Origin: Clostridia bacterium
Lineage (GTDB): Bacteria; Bacillota; Clostridia; DUPQ01
Assembly (NCBI GenBank): GCA_030592355.1
Contig: JAUVJE010000021.1
Location: 1 to 17,947 of the forward strand
Direction of reading: 5' to 3'
Length of the DNA stretch: 17,947 bases
In this document: in pieces, positions 6,123 to 13,315 of the stretch
How positions within the stretch are numbered: position 1 is the first letter of the stretch
How the letters are laid out: each line of letters begins with the position of its first letter
Made by a program: the position numbers and the translations under genes
The notes under the pieces: generated by a model
The model's database searches: none
The model's input: only the letters and a program-made list of their open reading frames with translations
What the model was told of the DNA's origin: nothing

Positions 6123-6746
6123 ATGCCTAAGACAGACGTTTATGATATGAATGGAAAAGTAGTGGAAAGCATTACTTTGGACGATGGTATTTTTGCTGTG
6201 GAAGTAAGCGAATCAGCAATGCACCGTGCGGTTGTTACGCATCTTTCCAATGCAAGACAGGGCACACAATCCGCCAAGACCAGAAGTGAGGTCCGGGGCG
6301 GCAAAAAAAGACCATGGAGACAAAAAGGAACCGGCAGAGCCCGCCATGGCGGAACAGTACAGCCTCAGTGGACAGGCGGAGGAGTTGCTTTTGCACCCAA
6401 GCCAAGAAGCTATAGGAAGGCTATTCCCAAAAAACTTAAAAGACTTGCTCTTAAGTCAGCTCTTACAACTAAAGTTGCTGATGGAAATATAATCGTGCTT
6501 GATAAATTCGAATTTGCGGAAATCAAAACGAAATCAGCGATAAAAGTCCTCGGTAATATAAATGCTGTGGAATCTGCGCTGATAGTTATGCCCGAAAGCA
6601 ACATGAATGTTATTAAATCCACAGATAATATTCCGGGGATTAAAACAACGGTTGTGAATTCCCTGAGTGTATACGATATCCTGAAATATGATAAATTTAT
6701 CATCACTAAGGATGCCGTCGCAAAAGTCGAGGAGGTTTACGTATAA
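6123..6746 (+). CDS. rplD: 50S ribosomal protein L4
   Basis: L4 has a globular body and a long basic loop that lines the peptide exit tunnel opposite L22. The loop is recognisable around residues 44-95, including GGKKRPWRQKGTGRARHG. In E. coli L4 is also the autogenous repressor of the S10 operon; whether this L4 acts on the leader at 4893-5107 is not known. The 207 residues are normal. AAGGAGG at 6109-6115 serves the ATG. The stop codon overlaps the start of rplW by one base (TAATG). Confidence 0.97.
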   Translation: MPKTDVYDMNGKVVESITLDDGIFAVEVSESAMHRAVVTHLSNARQGTQSAKTRSEVRGGKKRPWRQKGTGRARHGGTVQPQWTGGGVAFAPKPRSYRKAIPKKLKRLALKSALTTKVADGNIIVLDKFEFAEIKTKSAIKVLGNINAVESALIVMPESNMNVIKSTDNIPGIKTTVVNSLSVYDILKYDKFIITKDAVAKVEEVYV

Positions 6747-7099
6747 TGAGAAAAGCTGAAGATATTATTATAAGGCCTTATATAACTGAAAGAAGCAGCG
6801 ATGATATGAGTGAAGGGAAATACACTTTCCTCGTTGATACCGGTTCAACTAAAACGGAGATTAAAGAAGCTGCAGAAAAACTGTTTAGTGTAAAAGTACT
6901 TAAGGTCAATACTGCCAACTATAAGGGTAAAATGAAAAGACAGGGAGTTCATCAGGGAAAGACGGCTAAGTTTAAAAAGGCCATTGTTAAAATCGACCTT
7001 GACCCCCAGTCAGTGGTATATCTTGAAAAAGGTGCTAAAGAAAAGACCATTAACAAGAAATACAAGACCACCATCGAGGAATTCGGCGTAGGTCAGTAA
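6746..7099 (+). CDS. rplW: 50S ribosomal protein L23 with C-terminal extension
   Basis: L23 sits at the exit of the peptide tunnel and is the docking site for trigger factor and the signal recognition particle. The core is clear (IIIRPYITERSSDDMSEGKY at the start, KVNTANYKGKMKRQGVHQGK in the rRNA-binding loop, FKKAIVKID strand). At 117 residues it is about 20 longer than the common bacterial form (95-100). The extra residues are a Lys/Thr-rich tail after residue 95 ending in IEEFGVGQ. The ATG overlaps the rplD stop; its ribosome binding site GGAGGT (6731-6736) is inside rplD. Confidence 0.96.
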   Translation: MRKAEDIIIRPYITERSSDDMSEGKYTFLVDTGSTKTEIKEAAEKLFSVKVLKVNTANYKGKMKRQGVHQGKTAKFKKAIVKIDLDPQSVVYLEKGAKEKTINKKYKTTIEEFGVGQ

Positions 7100-7132
7100 A
7101 CCTGCGTAAATTCGGAAAAGGAGTGAAAAACA

Positions 7133-7966
7133 ATGCCAATTAAAAAGTTTCGTCCTACTTCGCCGGCCAGAAGGTTCATGACGGTTTCGACATTTGAAGA
7201 TATAACCAAAACCAAACCGGAAAAAGGATTGACGGCGAAAAAAACTAAAAATTCCGGAAGGAATTCCTATGGAAGAATCACTGTAAGGCATAAAGGCGGC
7301 GGTGCTGTCCAAAAATACAGGATAATTGATTTTAAAAGAGATAAAGACGCCATTCCAGGCAAAGTTGCGGCCATTGAATATGATCCCAACAGAAGCGCTA
7401 ATATAGCATTATTATTCTATGCGGACGGTGAAAAAAGATATATTCTCGCACCCCACACTATAAAAGTGGGCGATGTGCTTGAATCCGGCCCTGATGCAGA
7501 CATCAGAATCGGAAACGCTCTGCCTCTGGCGAATATGCCCGTTGGTACCATAGTACATAATATAGAACTGAAACCGGGCAAAGGCGGACAAATGGTCCGT
7601 TCAGCCGGAAATTCGGCACAGCTCATGGCTAAAGAAGGCAAATTCGCACAGGTAAGACTCCCGTCGGGAGAAGTTAGAATGGTACATATCAACTGCAGAG
7701 CCACCATCGGTCAGGTGGGTAATATTGATTATGAAAATATTTCAATCGGAAAAGCCGGTAGAAAAAGATGGATGGGTATAAGGCCCACAGTCAGGGGTTC
7801 TGCGATGAATCCAACTGACCATCCCCACGGCGGCGGCGAAGGCCGTTCACCGATAGGAAGACCAAGTCCCGTCACACCATGGGGCAAACCCACTTTAGGT
7901 GCCAAGACGAGAAAGAAAAACAAATCTTCTGATAAATATATTGTCAAAAGAAGAAACAAGAAATAG
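7133..7966 (+). CDS. rplB: 50S ribosomal protein L2
   Basis: L2 is among the most conserved ribosomal proteins. It binds domain IV of 23S rRNA, helps join the subunits and supports the peptidyl-transferase centre. The 277 residues match the family. The OB-fold and SH3-like domains are followed by the hallmark DHPHGGGEG segment (H230 and H232), next to the central region of the ribosome. The C-terminus is the usual basic tail ending in VKRRNKK. The ATG has AAAGGAG about 10 nt upstream. It lies 33 bp after rplW and 13 bp before rpsS. Confidence 0.98.
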   Translation: MPIKKFRPTSPARRFMTVSTFEDITKTKPEKGLTAKKTKNSGRNSYGRITVRHKGGGAVQKYRIIDFKRDKDAIPGKVAAIEYDPNRSANIALLFYADGEKRYILAPHTIKVGDVLESGPDADIRIGNALPLANMPVGTIVHNIELKPGKGGQMVRSAGNSAQLMAKEGKFAQVRLPSGEVRMVHINCRATIGQVGNIDYENISIGKAGRKRWMGIRPTVRGSAMNPTDHPHGGGEGRSPIGRPSPVTPWGKPTLGAKTRKKNKSSDKYIVKRRNKK

Positions 7967-7979
7967 GAGGACGTCATAA

Positions 7980-8261
7980 ATGAGCAGATCGGTTAAAAAG
8001 GGTCCTTTCGTTTCCCCTAAGCTCCTTGCAAGGATAGAGGAAATGAATAATAAGAACGAAAAAAGAGTTTTAAAGACTTGGTCAAGGGCGTCAACCATAT
8101 TCCCGCAGATGGTGGGACACACCATAGCGGTACATAATGGCAGAAAACATGTGCCGGTGTACATCACCGAAGACATGGTTGGACATAAACTTGGTGAATT
8201 CGCACCTACCAGGACATACAGAGGACATGGGCGAGGCGATAAGACCTCAAGTGTCGTATAA
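7980..8261 (+). CDS. rpsS: 30S ribosomal protein S19
   Basis: S19 lies in the 30S head, binds 16S rRNA with S13, and has a tail reaching toward the decoding region. The 93 residues are full-length, with the family landmarks RSVKKGPFV at the start, WSRASTIFPQMVGHTIAVHNG in the middle (sites 32-52) and GEFAPTRTYRGH near the end. TAGGAGG (7964-7970), formed partly by the rplB stop, serves the ATG with 9-nt spacing. The next gene, rplV, begins 26 bp later. Confidence 0.97.
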   Translation: MSRSVKKGPFVSPKLLARIEEMNNKNEKRVLKTWSRASTIFPQMVGHTIAVHNGRKHVPVYITEDMVGHKLGEFAPTRTYRGHGRGDKTSSVV

Positions 8262-8287
8262 CTGTTAAGCAGTGAAAGGAGAAAACA

Positions 8288-8764
8288 ATGGCTAAGAAAA
8301 AAGTTGCTGCCGAAGAAATAGTTGATAATACAGAAGAAATCAAAAAAGAATACGGCAAAGCCAGAAGAAAATTTCAGAAAGCTCCCCTGCTTACTAAAAA
8401 GGAAAGAAAAGCCCTTGGTATTGGCAGGGACGAAGGAAGGGCAAGCGCAAAGTATTTAAGGGTACCCGCATCCAAGGCAAAGCTGGTGTTGGATCTTATC
8501 AGAGGCAAGGGTCTTGAGGAAGCTTACGGTATAGTTAAGTTCACCCCGAGGGCAGCCAGTGAGTACATAATGAAATTATTGGAATCAGCTGAAGCAAACG
8601 CAGTTAATAATTTTGAACTCGATAAAGAAAAATTATATGTTGCCGAAGCATATGCAGGCCAGGGAACCACATTGAAAAGACTGATGCCTAATGCCAGGGG
8701 AAGCGCATCGAGGATTAGGAAAAGAACCAGTCATATAACCGTGGTTCTTAAAGAGAGAGCTTAG
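8288..8764 (+). CDS. rplV: 50S ribosomal protein L22 with ~49-residue N-terminal extension
   Basis: L22 contacts all 23S rRNA domains and extends a beta-hairpin along the peptide exit tunnel; changes in that hairpin affect macrolide sensitivity. The ordinary L22 core begins near residue 50 (RASAKYLRVPASKAKLVLDL) and ends at VVLKERA, with the tunnel hairpin around PNARGSASRIRKRTSHI. Total length is 158 residues, against about 110 for the common form. The first ~49 residues are a highly charged Lys/Glu-rich segment. No internal Met, Val or Leu start near residue 50 has a ribosome binding site, whereas the ATG at 8288 has AAAGGAG at 8275-8281, so the extension is probably real. It sits between rpsS and rpsC as usual. 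Confidence 0.95.
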   Translation: MAKKKVAAEEIVDNTEEIKKEYGKARRKFQKAPLLTKKERKALGIGRDEGRASAKYLRVPASKAKLVLDLIRGKGLEEAYGIVKFTPRAASEYIMKLLESAEANAVNNFELDKEKLYVAEAYAGQGTTLKRLMPNARGSASRIRKRTSHITVVLKERA

Positions 8765-8783
8765 GTAACAAGGAGGAAATGTA

Positions 8784-9446
8784 ATGGGACAAAAAGTTAA
8801 TCCCCATGGATTGAGAGTTGGGATAATTAAAGACTGGGATACCAAATGGTATGCAAATAAGCGCGATTTCGGCAATTACCTCGTTGAAGATTATGAGGTA
8901 AGGAAATATATAAAAAAGAAACTTTTCATTTCCGGAATTGCAAGAATTGAAATCGAGCGGGCCGCCAGCAAAATCAAACTTAATATTCATGCCGCAAAAC
9001 CCGGAATTATAATTGGAAAAGGCGGCGCAGGCATTGAGCAGCTTAGAAAAGAAGTTGAGAAACTGACGGGTAAAAGCGTACTTGTAAACATAACGGAAAT
9101 AAAAAATATTGACGCTTGCGCACAATTGGTAGCTGAAAACATAGCGCAGCAGCTTGAAAAAAGGACATCGTTCAGAAGGGCTATGAAACAGGCAATGTCA
9201 AGAGCCATGAAAGCCGGTGCAAAAGGTATTAAAACCGCATGTGCAGGCAGACTCGGCGGAGCTGAAATAGCTAGACGCGAACATTACCATGAAGGAACCA
9301 TTCCTTTACAGACGTTAAGAGCCGATATAGATTATGGTTTTGCAGAAGCCAATACCACTTATGGGAAAATTGGTGTTAAAACTTGGATTTACAAGGGAGA
9401 AGTTCTTCCGGAAAAGAAAAACAATACGGAAGGAGGAGATGAATAA
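8784..9446 (+). CDS. rpsC: 30S ribosomal protein S3
   Basis: S3 forms part of the mRNA entry site on the 30S shoulder/head, together with S4 and S5, and contributes to mRNA unwinding. The N-terminus MGQKVNPHGLRVGI is canonical. A type II KH domain carries its GxxG loop as GKGG at 78-81, and the C-terminal domain (ACAGRLGGAEIARRE, TTYGKIGVKTWIYKGE) is intact. Length is 220 residues, normal. AAGGAGG at 8770-8776 serves the ATG. The stop overlaps the rplP start by one base (TAATG). Confidence 0.98.
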   Translation: MGQKVNPHGLRVGIIKDWDTKWYANKRDFGNYLVEDYEVRKYIKKKLFISGIARIEIERAASKIKLNIHAAKPGIIIGKGGAGIEQLRKEVEKLTGKSVLVNITEIKNIDACAQLVAENIAQQLEKRTSFRRAMKQAMSRAMKAGAKGIKTACAGRLGGAEIARREHYHEGTIPLQTLRADIDYGFAEANTTYGKIGVKTWIYKGEVLPEKKNNTEGGDE

Positions 9447-9883
9447 TGTTAATGCCCAAAAGGGTTAAGTATAGAAGAGTCCACAGAGGCAAAATGAAGG
9501 GTGTGGCCAATAGAGGCAACAAAGTAACAGACGGTGATTTCGGTATTATAGCCATGGAACCCGGTTGGATTAAAAGCAACCAGATAGAATCCGCGCGTAT
9601 TGCAATCAATCATTACCTCAAAAGGGGCGGAAAAGTTTGGATAAAAATATTCCCGCATAAACCTGTAACAAAGAAACCCGCCGAAACCAGAATGGGAAGC
9701 GGCAAGGGTAGTCCTGAGTTTTGGGTAGCCGTCGTCAAACCCGGCAGAGTTATGTTTGAAGTCGGTGGCGTTAATAGGGAAGACGCGATGGAATCATTGA
9801 AACGCGGAATACATAAACTTCCGGTAAAATGCAGAATCATCGAAAGAGAAGACAAGGTTGGTGAAGAAAATGAAAGCAAATGA
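9446..9883 (+). CDS. rplP: 50S ribosomal protein L16
   Basis: L16 organises the A-site tRNA pocket of the 50S subunit. The 145 residues contain the expected MPKRVKYRRVHRGKMKG start, the RMGSGKGSPEFWVAVVKPGR block (residues ~80-99) and the GG(V) loop near the peptidyl-transferase centre. Two in-frame starts exist, ATG at 9446 and ATG at 9452. The first is preferred because GGAGGAG (9432-9438) lies 7 nt upstream, and MLMPKRV is a familiar beginning. It overlaps rpsC by 1 base and rpmC by 14. Confidence 0.97.
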   Translation: MLMPKRVKYRRVHRGKMKGVANRGNKVTDGDFGIIAMEPGWIKSNQIESARIAINHYLKRGGKVWIKIFPHKPVTKKPAETRMGSGKGSPEFWVAVVKPGRVMFEVGGVNREDAMESLKRGIHKLPVKCRIIEREDKVGEENESK

Positions 9884-10076
9884 TATAAGAAAATTATCAA
9901 CTGAAGAACTTGCAAAAGAACTCAATGAATTAAAATCAGAGCTCTTTAAGTTAAGATTCCAGTTTGCAACAAGCCAACTTGAAAATCCTATTAAATTAAA
10001 GGATGTTAAAAAAGATATAGCAAGAGTAAAAACCGTCATCAGGGAACGGGAACTCAAACTGGAAATGGGTAGCTAA
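9870..10076 (+). CDS. rpmC: 50S ribosomal protein L29
   Basis: L29 is a small helical-hairpin protein near the tunnel exit, next to L23. Starting at the ATG at 9870 it has 68 residues, typical for the family, with (M)KANDIRKLSTEELAKEL at the N-terminus and the basic VRIRE-like second helix (ARVKTVIRERELK). In-frame TTG (9858) and GTG (9861) lie just upstream and cannot be excluded, because the ribosome binding site is poor for all three (AAGG at 9854-9857, GGTG at 9860-9863). The gene overlaps the end of rplP by 14 bases, so its translation is probably coupled. Confidence 0.92.
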   Translation: MKANDIRKLSTEELAKELNELKSELFKLRFQFATSQLENPIKLKDVKKDIARVKTVIRERELKLEMGS

Positions 10077-10102
10077 TGGCTTTGAATGGAGGAACAAACG
10101 GG

Positions 10103-10360
10103 ATGGAAAAAAGAAATCTCAGAAAAACAAGAGTCGGCGAAGTAGTAAGCAATAAAATGGACAAAACTATTGTCGTTGCCATAGTATCAAGTGTAAAACA
10201 TCCTCTTTACAGCAAAATCATTAAGAGGACCTTTAAGCTTAAAGCACACGATGAAGACAATGTATGCAACATTGGCGATAAAGTAAAAGTAATGGAAACC
10301 AGGCCGATAAGCAAAGATAAGAGATGGCGCTTGGTTGAAGTTTTACAAAAAGTGAAGTAA
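10103..10360 (+). CDS. rpsQ: 30S ribosomal protein S17
   Basis: S17 is an OB-fold primary binder of the 5' domain of 16S rRNA. From the ATG at 10103 it has 85 residues and begins MEKRNLRKTRVGEVVSNKMD, which matches the conserved S17 start. An in-frame ATG at 10076 overlaps the rpmC stop and would add nine residues not typical of the family. GGAGG at 10088-10092 favours the downstream start, though its 10-nt spacing is long. The conserved HPLYSKIIKRTFKLKAHDE and GDKVKVMETRPISK segments are present. Confidence 0.94.
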   Translation: MEKRNLRKTRVGEVVSNKMDKTIVVAIVSSVKHPLYSKIIKRTFKLKAHDEDNVCNIGDKVKVMETRPISKDKRWRLVEVLQKVK

Positions 10361-10384
10361 TCCCTTTGGGAGGAGGAAACACAC

Positions 10385-10753
10385 ATGATTCAGATGCAGA
10401 CAGTATTAAAATCAGCTGACAATACCGGAGCCAAAGAGCTTGCCTGTATAAAAGTTTTAGGCGGATCACGCAGGAGATATGCGAATATCGGCGACGTAAT
10501 AGTTTGCAGCGTCAGAACTGCAGCACCCGGTGGAACCGTAAAAAAAGGTGAAATCGTCAGATGCGTAATCGTAAGAACAAAAAAGGGAATCAGGCGAACA
10601 GATGGATCCTACATTAGATTTGATGAAAATGCAGCGGTAATTATAAAAGAAGACCAGGAACCCCAGGGAACCCGAATTTTCGGGCCCATAGCCAGGGAGC
10701 TCAGGGATAAAAACTATATGAGAATAGTATCCCTCGCACCTGAAGTGCTATAG
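10385..10753 (+). CDS. rplN: 50S ribosomal protein L14
   Basis: L14 is a beta-barrel protein on the subunit interface that forms an intersubunit bridge with 16S rRNA and is the docking site for the ribosome-silencing factor RsfS. It has the standard 122 residues, starting MIQMQTVLKSADNTGAKEL. Conserved cores GGSRRRYANIGDVIV and GTRIFGPIARELRDK are intact, as is the C-terminal SLAPEVL. A GGGAGGAGG-type site precedes the ATG. It follows rpsQ by 24 bp. Confidence 0.98.
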   Translation: MIQMQTVLKSADNTGAKELACIKVLGGSRRRYANIGDVIVCSVRTAAPGGTVKKGEIVRCVIVRTKKGIRRTDGSYIRFDENAAVIIKEDQEPQGTRIFGPIARELRDKNYMRIVSLAPEVL

Positions 10754-10770
10754 AAGGGAGGCGGTATATA

Positions 10771-11115
10771 ATGGTAAGAAAAATGCATGTAAGAGCCGGC
10801 GATAATGTAACGGTTCTAAGCGGTAAAGACAGAGGAAAACATGGCAAGGTGATTGAAGTCAATCCTAATAAAGGAACTGTGCTGGTTGAAGGTGTAAACA
10901 TGGCTACAAAACATGTTAAGCCAAGAAATATGAATCAACCCGGTGGAATCATCCATCAGGAAGCATATATAAATGCGTCCAATGTAATGCTTATTTGCAG
11001 TAAATGCAAAAAACCGGCAAGGACATTCAGACAGGTTGAAGAGAGCGGCCGCAAGGTTAGGGTATGCAAAAAGTGCGGAACGGTAATAAACGTAATAAAA
11101 GAAGCGGCAAAGTAA
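10771..11115 (+). CDS. rplX: 50S ribosomal protein L24
   Basis: L24 is an assembly-initiating 50S protein at the tunnel exit. A KOW motif lies at residues 8-34 (AGDNVTVLSGKDRGKHGKVI). The C-terminal part carries four cysteines in two CxxC pairs, C76/C79 (CSKC) and C99/C102 (CKKC), consistent with a zinc-ribbon form of L24. Length, 114 residues, is within the family range. AGGGAGG (10755-10761) serves the ATG with 9-nt spacing. It lies between rplN and rplE, as in other spc clusters. Confidence 0.96.
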   Translation: MVRKMHVRAGDNVTVLSGKDRGKHGKVIEVNPNKGTVLVEGVNMATKHVKPRNMNQPGGIIHQEAYINASNVMLICSKCKKPARTFRQVEESGRKVRVCKKCGTVINVIKEAAK

Positions 11116-11136
11116 GCCGGAGGGAGGTTGTGCCAA

Positions 11137-11679
11137 ATGGCAAGATTAAAAGATGCATATAAAGAAAAAGTAATACCGGCCATGATGGAGAAGTTTAAGT
11201 ATAAAAATGTAAACCAGGTTCCCAGGCTTGAAAAAATAGTTGTTAACATGGGTGTTGGTGATGCTAAGGACAATCCAAAGGCCATTGAGTCAGCGGTTAA
11301 AGACCTTACAATAATCACAGGACAAAAACCCATAGTTACCATTGCTAAGAAATCGATTGCGAACTTTAAACTGAGAGCAGGAATGAAAATCGGATGCAAA
11401 GTAACTCTCAGAGGCGAAAGAATGTATGAATTCGCCGATAGGTTCATGAATATAGCTCTTCCAAGGGTTAGGGATTTCAGGGGTGTTTCAGCAGATTCAT
11501 TTGATGGCAGAGGCAACTATTCCGTTGGGGTGAAGGAACAACTTATATTCCCGGAAATCGTTTATGATGATGTGGATACAATAAGAGGTATGAATGTGTG
11601 TTTCGTTACATCGGCTAATACTGATGAAGAAGCCAAGGAATTACTTGATTATATGGGTTTGCCGTTAAAGAAGGCATAA
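11137..11679 (+). CDS. rplE: 50S ribosomal protein L5
   Basis: L5 binds 5S rRNA with L18 and contacts P-site tRNA and S13 in the central protuberance. The frame is open from a TTG at 11128, but the ATG at 11137 is chosen because GGGAGG at 11122-11127 lies 9 nt upstream, giving 180 residues and the canonical (M)ARLKDAYKEKV start. Family blocks IVVNMGVGDA, GQKPIVTIAKKSIANFKLR and RDFRGVSADSFDGRGNYSVG are intact. rpsN begins 15 bp downstream. Confidence 0.97.
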   Translation: MARLKDAYKEKVIPAMMEKFKYKNVNQVPRLEKIVVNMGVGDAKDNPKAIESAVKDLTIITGQKPIVTIAKKSIANFKLRAGMKIGCKVTLRGERMYEFADRFMNIALPRVRDFRGVSADSFDGRGNYSVGVKEQLIFPEIVYDDVDTIRGMNVCFVTSANTDEEAKELLDYMGLPLKKA

Positions 11680-11694
11680 TTAGGAGGTATTATA

Positions 11695-11880
11695 GTGGCT
11701 AAGAAAGCGATGATTTTAAAACAACAGCGCAAACAGAAGTATAAGACACGTGAATATAATAGGTGCAAAATTTGCGGGCGGCCCCATGCATATATCAGAA
11801 AATTCGGAGTATGCAGGATTTGTTTCAGGGAACTGGCCTATAAAGGACAGATACCCGGAGTAAAAAAAGCAAGCTGGTAA
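11695..11880 (+). CDS. rpsN: 30S ribosomal protein S14, zinc-binding type
   Basis: S14 acts late in assembly of the 30S head. This is the short, 61-residue zinc form, with CxxC pairs at C24/C27 (CKIC) and C40/C43 (CRIC). Many Gram-positive genomes carry an additional zinc-free paralogue elsewhere for zinc starvation; that cannot be seen here. The start is GTG at 11695, with TAGGAGGT (11681-11688) at the right distance. It lies in the standard rplE-rpsN-rpsH order. Confidence 0.97.
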   Translation: MAKKAMILKQQRKQKYKTREYNRCKICGRPHAYIRKFGVCRICFRELAYKGQIPGVKKASW

Positions 11881-11902
11881 GGTTTGGGAAGGAGATAACA
11901 AT

Positions 11903-12301
11903 ATGCAGATTTCAGATGTAATTGCTGATATGTTGACGAGAATAAGAAATGCGGGTTCAGCCAAGCATGAAACAGTAGATATCCCGGCTTCAAACCTGAA
12001 AAAGGCCATTGCCGATATACTTCTAAAAGAAGGTTATATCAATGGGGTCAAGGTTATTGAAAGTGAAGTACAGGGAACCATAAGGGTAACGCTAAAGTAT
12101 AATTCCGATAAGAGGAATGCTATAAAAGGTATAAAAAGAATCAGCAAACCGGGTCTTAGAGTTTATGCGGGCAAAGGCGATGTGCCAAAGGTGTTGGGGG
12201 GACTGGGAACGGCCATTATCTCCACATCCAAAGGTATTGTTACAGACAAAGATGCAAGAAAAGCCGGCATTGGCGGCGAAGTGATGGCCTTTGTCTGGTA
12301 A
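11903..12301 (+). CDS. rpsH: 30S ribosomal protein S8
   Basis: S8 is a primary binder of the central domain of 16S rRNA, and in E. coli it represses the spc operon. It has 132 residues of normal length, starting MQISDVIADMLTRIRNA and ending GGEVMAFVW. The C-terminal RNA-binding block STSKGIVTDKDARKAGIGGE is intact. AAGGAGA (11889-11895) precedes the ATG. A 70-bp gap separates it from rplF, larger than most gaps in this cluster. Confidence 0.97.
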   Translation: MQISDVIADMLTRIRNAGSAKHETVDIPASNLKKAIADILLKEGYINGVKVIESEVQGTIRVTLKYNSDKRNAIKGIKRISKPGLRVYAGKGDVPKVLGGLGTAIISTSKGIVTDKDARKAGIGGEVMAFVW

Positions 12302-12371
12302 GAATGAAGATACTTTTTAGTTTCTGAAAAGAGCTAGGGCTCACAATGTCAAGAACAAGAAGGAGGAAGTA

Positions 12372-12911
12372 ATGTCACGAATAGGGAAAATGCCCATAGA
12401 GATACCAAAGGGCGTTGACATAAAAATTGAAGACGGCAACACTGTAACAGTGAAAGGTCCAAAAGGTGCTTTAACCCAGAAATTTAGTACTGATATGACG
12501 ATTAAGATCGAAGACGGCCAGATAGTAATTAAAAGACCAAGCGATTTAAAAAGGCATAAGGCTTTCCATGGTCTTACAAGAAGTTTGATTAACAATATGG
12601 TTATTGGTGTAAGCGAAGGCTTTAAAAAAGAACTTGAAATAAACGGTGTCGGATACAGAGCACAGCTGCAGGGCAAGACTCTCGTACTGAGCCTTGGTTA
12701 TTCCCATCCGGTGGAAATGATCCCACCCGAAGGAATAACCATTGAATTACCGACCCAGACTAAAATAATTGTAAGCGGGTATGATAAGCAGGCAGTTGGT
12801 GAATTTGCCGCAACGATTCGCTCAAAGAAGAAACCTGAACCTTATCTAGGCAAAGGTATCAAATACGCCGGTGAAAGAATCAGGCGTAAAGAAGGCAAGA
12901 CCGGCGCATAA
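12372..12911 (+). CDS. rplF: 50S ribosomal protein L6
   Basis: L6 sits at the base of the stalk near the factor-binding site and the sarcin-ricin loop. Its 179 residues form the usual two tandem homologous domains; (M)SRIGKMPIEIPKGVDI opens the first, and EPYLGKGIKYAGERIRRKEG is the conserved C-terminal signature. AAGGAGG at 12360-12366 serves the ATG with 5-nt spacing. An eight-codon upstream frame (12346-12372) ends in a TAATG overlap with this start. Confidence 0.97.
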   Translation: MSRIGKMPIEIPKGVDIKIEDGNTVTVKGPKGALTQKFSTDMTIKIEDGQIVIKRPSDLKRHKAFHGLTRSLINNMVIGVSEGFKKELEINGVGYRAQLQGKTLVLSLGYSHPVEMIPPEGITIELPTQTKIIVSGYDKQAVGEFAATIRSKKKPEPYLGKGIKYAGERIRRKEGKTGA

Positions 12912-12930
12912 TTGAAAGGAGTGTAATGAT

Positions 12931-13299
12931 ATGATAAAAAAACATGATAAAAACCAGTTGCGTAAGAAAAAACACATGAGAATCAGAAAAAAGATTTCCG
13001 GCACTCCCGAGAGACCGAGACTCAATGTATATAAGAGCAGTAAGAATATATATGCACAGCTTATAGATGATTCTAAAGGTACGACCATTGTTTCCGCATC
13101 AACTGTTGATGCAGCCGTTAAAGGCAGTATCAAAAGCGGAGGAAACAAAGAGGCAGCTAAGGAAGTAGGAAAACTTATAGCCAGCAGAGCTGTTGAAAAA
13201 GGAATTAAAACCATAGTTTTCGACAGAGGTGGTTATATTTACCACGGCAGGATAAAAGAATTGGCGGACGCTGCCAGAGCCGAAGGGCTTGAGTTTTAA
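12931..13299 (+). CDS. rplR: 50S ribosomal protein L18
   Basis: L18 binds 5S rRNA with L5 and carries it into the central protuberance. The 122 residues contain a basic N-terminus (KKKHMRIRKKISGTPERPRL), the core VYKSSKNIYAQLIDD and the C-terminal FDRGGYIYHGRIKELADAAR motif. AAAGGAG (12915-12921) precedes the ATG. It follows rplF by 19 bp and ends 16 bp before the chosen rpsE start. Confidence 0.97.
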   Translation: MIKKHDKNQLRKKKHMRIRKKISGTPERPRLNVYKSSKNIYAQLIDDSKGTTIVSASTVDAAVKGSIKSGGNKEAAKEVGKLIASRAVEKGIKTIVFDRGGYIYHGRIKELADAARAEGLEF

Positions 13300-13315
13300 T
13301 AGGGAGGGTATGGTT

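Noticed and set aside
10956..11516. Minus-strand 186-residue frame
   Set aside because: It is antisense to rplX and rplE, whose products are unmistakable; hydrophobic composition is typical of antisense shadows.
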